A DNA stretch of 40,112 nucleotides from an uncultured SAR116 cluster alpha proteobacterium. Its GTDB lineage: Bacteria > Pseudomonadota > Alphaproteobacteria > Puniceispirillales > Puniceispirillaceae. Below the pieces are notes generated by a model, which was not told where the DNA came from, made no database searches, and saw only the letters and a program-made list of their open reading frames with translations. The translations under genes were made by a program, and so were the position numbers. The DNA is taken from contig CABYIQ010000015.1 in the NCBI GenBank assembly GCA_902518965.1, positions 1 through 40,112 on the forward strand, written 5' to 3'. Below are positions 33,689 to 40,112 of this stretch, in pieces (positions within the stretch are counted from its first letter, which is position 1; each line of letters begins with the position of its first letter).

Positions 33689-35395
33689 ATGATACAGGCT
33701 GGAACACGCTTTGCCCCCTCTATCCTCAGCCAGATGGCCAAAAGGCAAGAGGCAGGAGCAGATGATATCTGGCCTGTGCCTGATCAGTTCAACATAGCAG
33801 ATATGTGCTGTGACCGTTGGGCAGTTGCTCAGCCAAACCGTGTTGCGCTTATCGACGTTAGAGACGATGCCCCCCCAAAACACTGGACCTATGCTGAACT
33901 TCTTCGCGCGGCCACAAAGCTGGCTCATTACTTTAAATCGCATCACGTTGTCCAAGGAGACAGGATCGCCGTACTTCTGCCGCAAGGCCCAGAGGTATTA
34001 ATCGCACATTTCGCAGCTTACCGCATTGGGGCAATCATTTTGCCGCTTTTCACCCTGTTCGGGCCAGATGCGCTAGCCTATCGCCTGCGTGACAGTGGTG
34101 CAAAGCTGACCATAACGGATGCAGGCAGTTTAAAAAAATTATTGCCGATCCTGCCTGACCTGCCAGAACTCGAGCGAATCCTTGTCTGCGAACTAAATGA
34201 CAAGGATACAGACAAGCGGGAAAAGACAGTATCTGTTTGCAGTTTCTGGGCAGAACTTGAAAATATGCCGAATACAGCCCTCGCAGCCGTTTCAGGGCCG
34301 GATGATCCCGCTATGCTGATCTACACCTCTGGCACAACCGGAAATCCAAAAGGCGCCCTGCATGCGCACCGGTTTCTGCTCGGGCATTTACCAAATATCG
34401 AAATCAGCCATCAGGGTTTCCCTAGGGCCGGGGATAAAGGCTGGACACCGGCAGACTGGGCCTGGATAGGCGGGTTGATGGATCTAGCCCTACCCTGTCT
34501 TTATTATGGCGTTCCATTGGTCAGCTATCGGCAGCTGAAATTTGACCCGGAAGCAACCTTCCAATTTATTGCTGACCACCAGATACGCAATATGTTTCTG
34601 CCCCCGACAGCCCTGAAGCTTATGCGCAGCTATCATATGACTGCGAAGCGTCTGCCGGTTCTGTCTGCACGCACAATTGCATCAGGCGGTGAGGCTCTGG
34701 GCAGCTCGCTTCTAGGCTGGGCTCGCAAGGTCCTGAACGTCGAAGTAAATGAAATTTATGGACAGACAGAATGTAATCTTGTGATTTGCACAGACAGAAG
34801 TGTCGACAAAACCGTTCCGGACGGGGCCATGGGCAAGGCCGTCCCCGGTCATAAATTATGCATTCTAACTCCAGATGGCCATGAAGCAGAAATCGGAGAA
34901 GTGGGTGAGATTGCTGTTCAGGCACCTGACCCAGTTATGTTTTTAGGTTACTGGAACAAGCCTGAGGATACACAAGAGAAGATAAAACAAGGATGGCTGC
35001 TGACAGGTGATCTGGGCAGGCAGGATGAAAACGGGTTTTTCTCTTTTGTTGCCCGCGATGATGATATCATTACCAGCTCTGGCTACCGAATTGGCCCAAC
35101 AGAGATCGAAAATTGTCTGATGCAACATCCGTCAGTTTCTCTTGCAGCTGTAATCGGTCTGCCTGATCCTATCCGAACAGAAACAGTGACAGCCTGTATT
35201 GTTCTGTCTACTGGGATAGGTTCAGGTCAGCTCGCTGAAAATCTGAAACAGCTTGTGCGGGAAAGGCTATCTGCTCATCTTGTGCCGCGCCAAATCATCT
35301 GGAGAGATGACCTACCCTTGACCGCCACAGGCAAGATCAGGCGAAAGGCCTTACGGCAAAGCCTGTTGCCAGAGACAGACAGTTCGCTAGACTGA
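33689..35395 (+). CDS. Acyl-CoA synthetase (AMP-forming)
   Basis: 568 residues. The P-loop-like motif is YTSGTTGNPKG (212-222). Motif II includes NEIYGQTE, motif III is GWLLTGDLGRQDENGFFSF, and the C-terminal domain has the hinge and GYRIGPTEIENCLMQH, ending in the acetylation-type lysine motif TATGKIRRKALR. It activates a carboxylic acid to its CoA ester through an acyl-AMP. Similarity in length and motifs is to acetyl/medium-chain CoA synthetases; the substrate is not readable. Third gene of the operon. Confidence 0.88.
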   Translation: MIQAGTRFAPSILSQMAKRQEAGADDIWPVPDQFNIADMCCDRWAVAQPNRVALIDVRDDAPPKHWTYAELLRAATKLAHYFKSHHVVQGDRIAVLLPQGPEVLIAHFAAYRIGAIILPLFTLFGPDALAYRLRDSGAKLTITDAGSLKKLLPILPDLPELERILVCELNDKDTDKREKTVSVCSFWAELENMPNTALAAVSGPDDPAMLIYTSGTTGNPKGALHAHRFLLGHLPNIEISHQGFPRAGDKGWTPADWAWIGGLMDLALPCLYYGVPLVSYRQLKFDPEATFQFIADHQIRNMFLPPTALKLMRSYHMTAKRLPVLSARTIASGGEALGSSLLGWARKVLNVEVNEIYGQTECNLVICTDRSVDKTVPDGAMGKAVPGHKLCILTPDGHEAEIGEVGEIAVQAPDPVMFLGYWNKPEDTQEKIKQGWLLTGDLGRQDENGFFSFVARDDDIITSSGYRIGPTEIENCLMQHPSVSLAAVIGLPDPIRTETVTACIVLSTGIGSGQLAENLKQLVRERLSAHLVPRQIIWRDDLPLTATGKIRRKALRQSLLPETDSSLD

Positions 35396-35440
35396 ACAGA
35401 AAATAACGAGATATTTCAGAGTAAGCAATGAGGCAGGACA

Positions 35441-36187
35441 ATGAGCGCAACACCATTGGAAAAGGCAACTAATATCCTGAAACATGTTTCTGTAGCCACA
35501 TTGGCAACTGCCTTATTTAAGCGCGGGCTGCGCAATCAGGTGATCCAAAGTGTGCGGCCGGTGCGCAGCCACCATAATCTGCCGGCAAAACAGCGGCCCA
35601 CAAATATGGTAGGGCCTGCCTTTACCCTGCGCTACATGCCCGCCCGCGAAGATAGGAACACATTAGCTGAATTCCAGAATCCTGAACACCCACAAAGGCA
35701 AGCAATTGAACAATGCCCGCCAGGGTCCATCTTGGTCATGGACAGCCGAAAAGACCCACGGGCAGCTTCAGCGGGCGATATTCTGGTAACACGACTGATG
35801 ATGCGCGGCGGCGCTGGGATTGTTACAGATGGCGGATTTCGTGATTCTGACAGCATCGCTGAGCTAGATATCCCAGCCTACCATGCCCGCCCATCCAGCC
35901 CTACCAACCTAACCCTGCATGAGGCGATTGATATCAATGTTCCGATAGGTTGCGGTGATGTGGCTGTCTTCCCCGGTGATTACTTGGTTGGTGACAATGA
36001 TAGTGTGATTGTGATCCCTGCAGAACGAGTTGATGAGGTGGCTAATGAAGCATATGAAATGACAGCCTATGAGGATTTTGTTGCAGAGCAGGTGAAAGCT
36101 GGCGCCAGCATTATTGGCCTTTACCCTTGCACAAAAGTGGAACATCGCACGGCCTTTGCCGACTGGCGCCAGAAAAATAAAAGATAG
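35441..36187 (+). CDS. RraA-like / HMG-aldolase family protein
   Basis: 248 residues. The RraA fold blocks are visible: GSILVMDSRKDPRAASAGDILVTRL, GAGIVTDGGFRDSD (the Arg and Asp of the HMG/CHA aldolase site) and FPGDYLVGDNDSVIVIPAE. The family includes regulators of RNase E and pyruvate/oxaloacetate aldolases; the GGFRD site and the catabolic operon favour an aldolase or decarboxylase. N-terminal ~60 residues are longer than in E. coli RraA. It lies 45 bases after the synthetase and 12 before the methyltransferase gene. Confidence 0.8.
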   Translation: MSATPLEKATNILKHVSVATLATALFKRGLRNQVIQSVRPVRSHHNLPAKQRPTNMVGPAFTLRYMPAREDRNTLAEFQNPEHPQRQAIEQCPPGSILVMDSRKDPRAASAGDILVTRLMMRGGAGIVTDGGFRDSDSIAELDIPAYHARPSSPTNLTLHEAIDINVPIGCGDVAVFPGDYLVGDNDSVIVIPAERVDEVANEAYEMTAYEDFVAEQVKAGASIIGLYPCTKVEHRTAFADWRQKNKR

Positions 36188-36199
36188 GGTGAGGATAAC

Positions 36200-37321
36200 A
36201 TGGCAGATAAATCATCTAAGTTGAATACACAAGCTGTTCTGGCGATGAAAGGGGCAGGTTATTATTCTGCGCGCACCAGAGGTGCAAAAAATGCCATCGA
36301 TAAGGTGCGCCCAATGCTTGAAGATGCACTGCAATCGCTACCAGAGCAGGCAGTTTTACGGCTAGCTGATTTTGGGGCAGCAGATGGCGGCACCAGTCAA
36401 GAGATGTGGGCCGGGCTAATAGCAAACCTACGCGCTAGTGGTGATAGCCGGCCTATAGAAATGCTTTACACAGATCTAGCCTCAAACGATTTTTCAACTT
36501 TGTTCCGGACCATGCAGGGGATGCAGGGGGATACAACCCATGCCTATCAGAACAGCCATGAAAATGTTTTTGTGCATGGCTGCGGTACTGGGTTTCACCA
36601 ACAGCTTATGGCAGATGCCAGCTTGTGTCTTGGCTTCTCAGCAACAGCGATGCATTATGTATCCGAAAAGCCGTGCGAGATTGAAGATCATGTTCATATG
36701 GTTGGCGCAACTCCTGAAGAGCGGGCAAAGTTCAGCGCGCAGGCAGCTGCAGACTGGGAACGTATCCTGTTAGCAAGAGCATCAGAGTTGGCCCCAGGAG
36801 GCCGCTTTATCTGCCTGAATTTTGGTATTGACGAGAAAGGACGCTATCTGGGCCATACAGGCGGCCAGTCAATGTTTGACAATTTCACCCTACACTGGCG
36901 CACCTTAAGAGATGCAGGCCAGATTACAGATCAAGAATTTATCCGCGCCACCTTTGCCCAGCATTACCGAACAGTAAAGGAATTCATTGCACCCTTTGAT
37001 AATCCCAGCTCTGCTGTCCGCCAAGCAGGGTTAAATCTTATTGGTGTTGAAACACAGTTAACGCCTTGTCCTTACAACGCGCTTTATCAGGAGGCAGGTA
37101 CAAAGATGTCATCTGCTGAATATGCAGCCAGCCTGATTCCGACAACACGCAGCTGGTCAGAAACTGTCTTCAGAACTGCTCTGGACAGCCGGCCAGAGGC
37201 AGAAATTCAAACCCTTGTGGATGCATTCTATAGCGCTTATGAGCAACAGGTTGCTGCTGACCCAAGCGGCCATGCAATGGATTATATCCATATTCTTATG
37301 GCAATTGAAAAGCAGGCCTGA
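36200..37321 (+). CDS. SABATH-type SAM-dependent carboxyl methyltransferase
   Basis: 373 residues. It has the features of Methyltransf_7: an N-terminal MKGAGYYSARTRGAK (like the SABATH MxGGxGxxSYxxNS), the SAM motif RLADFGAADGGTSQEMW (55-70), YTDLASNDFSTLFRTMQG (90-107, like NDLPxNDFNxLF), and ATAMHYVSEKP (148-158, like SSLHWLSxxP). The family is best known from plants, methylating carboxyls of salicylate, jasmonate and similar acids; bacterial members are few and mostly uncharacterised. Substrate unknown here. GAGGA precedes the ATG. Last gene of the operon. Confidence 0.85.
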   Translation: MADKSSKLNTQAVLAMKGAGYYSARTRGAKNAIDKVRPMLEDALQSLPEQAVLRLADFGAADGGTSQEMWAGLIANLRASGDSRPIEMLYTDLASNDFSTLFRTMQGMQGDTTHAYQNSHENVFVHGCGTGFHQQLMADASLCLGFSATAMHYVSEKPCEIEDHVHMVGATPEERAKFSAQAAADWERILLARASELAPGGRFICLNFGIDEKGRYLGHTGGQSMFDNFTLHWRTLRDAGQITDQEFIRATFAQHYRTVKEFIAPFDNPSSAVRQAGLNLIGVETQLTPCPYNALYQEAGTKMSSAEYAASLIPTTRSWSETVFRTALDSRPEAEIQTLVDAFYSAYEQQVAADPSGHAMDYIHILMAIEKQA

Positions 37322-37367
37322 GCTCACCTGACGTCAACTGAAAGGCGAAACAAAACCTATGAGAGGG

Positions 37368-37856
37368 CTACATAATTGAAAATAGCCGTGCTGCTGCAAT
37401 CAGCTTGTCCAACTCGAACTTTATCTCACTATTTGACCAGCTCTCCTGCCTAAAAATTAAATGGCAACCTCCTTCTGAAAACAGCAGGTAGCTTTCATAT
37501 CGCCCATGTTTCGAGTTCGACGGAAACACCAGTTTTTGAGCAAAGTTAAAACTTTCTGCTAGGCGCTTTGGATTCACTTGAGCCAATTCAGGCTCCTCGT
37601 ATTTTGCTTTCAGCAGCAGATCGAAACTTTTTAACGCCTCTTTATTTGAAATCTTCTGGTTAAAAACGAGAACGGACAAAACTCCTCTATCATTCTGAAA
37701 GGTTAATTCCCTTGCAATATTGCCTTGACGATTGACTGACTGATAAGTCAGATCGGACCGGTCTTGTTCAGCAGCATATTCGTCGAAACACCGTTCAGCC
37801 GAATAAGCGGTAGACCCGCAAAGGAGCATACATAGAATAAGGATTAAAACTCTCAA
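37368..37856 (-). CDS. Small Sec-exported protein coupled to the protease-flagellin
   Basis: 162 residues starting at TTG 37856, which overlaps the stop of the protease-flagellin by four bases (TTGA); the downstream ATGs would destroy the signal peptide. The signal is hydrophobic (about 2-15) and likely cleaved after AYSA (near residue 20). The mature part of about 142 residues is alpha/beta with two cysteines (ERCFDEY and GGCHLIF) that could form a disulfide. No known family, but the coupling suggests a partner of the protease, for example a periplasmic inhibitor as in serralysin operons (those are shorter) or a chaperone. That role is inference. Confidence 0.6.
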   Translation of the reverse strand: MRVLILILCMLLCGSTAYSAERCFDEYAAEQDRSDLTYQSVNRQGNIARELTFQNDRGVLSVLVFNQKISNKEALKSFDLLLKAKYEEPELAQVNPKRLAESFNFAQKLVFPSNSKHGRYESYLLFSEGGCHLIFRQESWSNSEIKFELDKLIAAARLFSIM

Positions 37857-40112
37857 GAAAGCAGCCTCATCGCATTTTGGCTAGAACCATTTGCCCGCGA
37901 GAGCACCTGACTGGCGGCTTCGCTCAGAATTTGACTTTTTACCAACTTGGCCATTTCAACAGCAAAATCAGCATCCTCAATTCGGCTTTTTGAAACTGTA
38001 ATGTTCAATCTCTGGGCGACTAGATTATCAATAGAACTCTGCAGCCGGTTGATAAGCGCGCCCAGCTGCGCACGCCGAGAGGTGATTGTGTCAATTGCGA
38101 TATCCAAAATTTCAATAGCTTCCTTTGATCCCTGTTGTGTGCTGATATCAATATCCTCTAAATGTTTTCCTGGAACAAATGTTTGTGCGACCCCGTTTAC
38201 CACCGTTGTGACAACTGAGCTGCCAGAAGAACTTCCGCCACCGCTGCTGCTGCCACCGCCACCGCCAGAAATAGTACTTGGACTGATATTAAAGACCGGA
38301 GTAGAGCCCTGTGCAAACAAGGTTCCATTCTGATTTATTGCAGAATAATAAAGGGTATTATTCTGAACGTTAAAAACCACCTCCGCTGAAGGTTGGCCAG
38401 TACTGTTGTAGGTGTAAGTGTTATCTAAAACGCCAGTTGAAAATCCAAGCAAGTTTTGAAGGAGTGCAGAACTTCCAGTTGGCGCTAAAAGAATGTTTAA
38501 GACGCTTGCGGCGCCGGTTCCTGCAGTTCTGAAAGAAATTGGACTGTTGGCACTTACAATGATATCTCCCGTTTTTACAGCCCCACTGGTTAGTCGGTCT
38601 AATTCTGTGCCAATTCGATTGTGGAGCATTGTAATAAAATCTGCCTTTGTATTTCCCGAAAAGTCAGATGCTAACAACTCGATATCGTATGTGCCTCCGC
38701 CAACAGCGCCACCACTAACTCTTATTGTTCGGTCTGCCGCAGAAACGCTTCTAAGATCTCCATGTGAACTTATATTCGATGCTCCAAAATCAGCGTCACC
38801 AAGGATTTCGCTGTGCGTATTTGAATCATTAAATACCAGAAACTCAACATTCGTCAGCGTATCTGTTCCATCATTACCAGCAGCAACAGGGTCGTTATCG
38901 GTGACTGTTGTAATGCCACCCACTGTACTTATGGTATAGGTTGAACTTGCGCCACTAAATCGAGCGGTATCTCCTGCCCCATCTCCGCCATCAATTGTGT
39001 CATCTCCAGCTCCAGCTTGAAAAGTATTATTAAGATGGTTACCCGTAATGGTATCATCTCCTGAACCACCATAAACATTTTCAATTAGTGTCCCAGCTGC
39101 AATTGCCACATTGTCAACACCTGTATAAATAGCATCGCCAGATGCTGCATTACCGTCTAAAGTAGACATAAAGGTCTCAACATTGCTTTTTACAGATGCG
39201 CCAAAATTTGTCTCAATATCAGCCAACTGCTGAGCTTTGGTATAAATGCCAATTGAGGAAAATGTCCCAGGAGTAAGATTGATTGTGCTAGAGCGTGTAA
39301 CACCAGAGGCATCAATGGTATCCATTCCGCCACTGTCAACAATAGTGTGTATTAAAAGAGGCTTATCATCATACCCATATGAATTATTGCCATCGTTGGT
39401 TGTTTCTTCACCATACATATACTGAGCTGTCGCTATGTCGTATAACATTGGCGTAGCAGCATAGACTCTTTTCTCACCATAACTGTAAGAACCTGCGCCA
39501 AATCCGGTACCACTATAATCTCTGTAATCCCAGTTATTTGAACCCTGAGAAATATTTATATAGCTATTCCTATCTAAGTTTGTGTAGGACATTATTGAGT
39601 TTCGCATGATGTCTTCATCAGCTGAAAGTGTGTTTCCAGTAAAGCTCGAACCATCAAAGGGGTGACTTAATCCAATGGCATGACCAATTTCATGCATTGC
39701 AGACCTGAAGCTATAACCGGAGTCGCCAAGCCCCATGGTGCGAACTTTTGCATTAGTCGCAGCAAGCCCATTAACTGTGCCTGTTCCCCAATTGCTTAAG
39801 TTAGTAGAACCGTCCGCAGCCTCATAGCCTGGATTGAAACTTGAATTATCCTCCTCCTCAAACCAGACATCTCCATTCGCAACTCCTGTTCCAGGTTGAA
39901 TAGCAAACGCAGCTGCATCTGATGAACGGTCAGTAAAGGCAACTCTCATTTCACCAACATTAGTTCCTGTTTCCGTAATTTTTTCAAATTCAAATTCAAC
40001 TATGTCATCCCAAAGACTGAATGCTTGGTCCAGGTATGACGAATTACTCGTGTCTCTATCTAAATCTGAAGAATTATACGCCCAACCCAGGAACAAATGA
40101 TTACCCTGATAC
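37853..40112 (-). CDS. Serralysin-type M10 protease fused to a flagellin C-terminal domain (partial)
   Basis: The frame is open to the right edge, so the N-terminus is missing. In order: a metzincin domain with HEIGHAIGLSHP (39659-39694) and the Met-turn SIMSYTN; the M10 C-terminal region (ATPMLYDIATAQYMYG, DSGGMDTIDASGV); RTX repeats GGSGDDTITG and GAGDDTIDGGDG (about 38970-39075); a region with flagellin-IN-like features; a Gly/Ser linker (about 38225-38271); and a complete flagellin C-terminal domain (about 37856-38126) with LDIAIDTITSRRAQLGALIN, SRIEDADFAVEM and QVLSRANG. This is the D0/D1 helix that polymerises in the filament. A zinc protease displayed on the flagellar surface is the natural reading. 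Presumably an N-terminal flagellin domain lies to the right. Confidence 0.85.
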   Translation of the reverse strand, partial: YQGNHLFLGWAYNSSDLDRDTSNSSYLDQAFSLWDDIVEFEFEKITETGTNVGEMRVAFTDRSSDAAAFAIQPGTGVANGDVWFEEEDNSSFNPGYEAADGSTNLSNWGTGTVNGLAATNAKVRTMGLGDSGYSFRSAMHEIGHAIGLSHPFDGSSFTGNTLSADEDIMRNSIMSYTNLDRNSYINISQGSNNWDYRDYSGTGFGAGSYSYGEKRVYAATPMLYDIATAQYMYGEETTNDGNNSYGYDDKPLLIHTIVDSGGMDTIDASGVTRSSTINLTPGTFSSIGIYTKAQQLADIETNFGASVKSNVETFMSTLDGNAASGDAIYTGVDNVAIAAGTLIENVYGGSGDDTITGNHLNNTFQAGAGDDTIDGGDGAGDTARFSGASSTYTISTVGGITTVTDNDPVAAGNDGTDTLTNVEFLVFNDSNTHSEILGDADFGASNISSHGDLRSVSAADRTIRVSGGAVGGGTYDIELLASDFSGNTKADFITMLHNRIGTELDRLTSGAVKTGDIIVSANSPISFRTAGTGAASVLNILLAPTGSSALLQNLLGFSTGVLDNTYTYNSTGQPSAEVVFNVQNNTLYYSAINQNGTLFAQGSTPVFNISPSTISGGGGGSSSGGGSSSGSSVVTTVVNGVAQTFVPGKHLEDIDISTQQGSKEAIEILDIAIDTITSRRAQLGALINRLQSSIDNLVAQRLNITVSKSRIEDADFAVEMAKLVKSQILSEAASQVLSRANGSSQNAMRLLS

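Noticed and set aside
38493-38939. 148-codon rightward frame opposite the protease-flagellin
   Set aside because: Mirror frame of a Gly/Ser/Thr-rich coding region; no ribosome site and low-complexity product.

Overview
The window is a compact bacterial chromosome segment with short gaps, frequent 1-30 bp gene overlaps and moderate GC. The gene families suggest a marine-type, motile alphaproteobacterium, perhaps close to the SAR116/Puniceispirillales or Rhodospirillales. This is an inference from gene content; there is no rRNA or other marker here to settle it. No tRNA, rRNA, insertion sequence or CRISPR array was seen.

Region 1 (about 1-15 kb) is flagellar. A leftward operon, flgP - flgT - FimV/LysM-like - flgA - flgM - flgN-like - DUF2802-like, faces a rightward operon, flhA - flhF - flhG - fliA - small unknown gene. 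The gap between them holds two divergent -24/-12 (sigma-54) promoter matches, and a third lies upstream of a leftward flgF/flgG-type rod or hook gene. flgP and flgT are parts of the outer-membrane disk/H-ring known from Vibrio. FlhF has lost most of its GTPase motifs and FlhG has no room for the helix that normally activates FlhF. Next come an NHLP-leader-like protein, a Sel1-repeat exported protein, two small proteins (one a 58-residue coiled coil with its own consensus promoter), a membrane coiled-coil protein and fliL.

Region 2 (15-17.9 kb) is housekeeping: a voltage-gated-type potassium channel, glyoxalase II and a HAD phosphatase.

Region 3 (18-26.6 kb) is a cell-wall recycling island: an amidase/SH3/NlpC-P60 fusion, AmpG permease, L,D-transpeptidase, MurQ, AnmK, a PIG-L deacetylase, a cytoplasmic GH84 N-acetylglucosaminidase and an M19 dipeptidase. 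GH84 may take the role usually played by NagZ. It is followed by the 5-oxoprolinase genes pxpA and pxpBC, a fluoroacetate-dehalogenase-type hydrolase and a YwrD-type gamma-glutamyltransferase, which together suggest salvage of glutamyl peptides and pyroglutamate.

Region 4 (32.3-37.3 kb) is a tight five-gene operon of unknown pathway: DUF1330, nitronate monooxygenase, acyl-CoA synthetase, RraA/HMG-aldolase-like protein and a bacterial SABATH-type carboxyl methyltransferase.

Region 5 (37.4 kb to the right edge, leftward) holds the most striking item. A serralysin-type (M10) zinc protease with RTX calcium-binding repeats is fused in one reading frame to a complete flagellin C-terminal domain. 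It looks like a proteolytic flagellin whose N-terminus lies outside the window. A small Sec-exported protein overlaps its stop codon and may be its partner.
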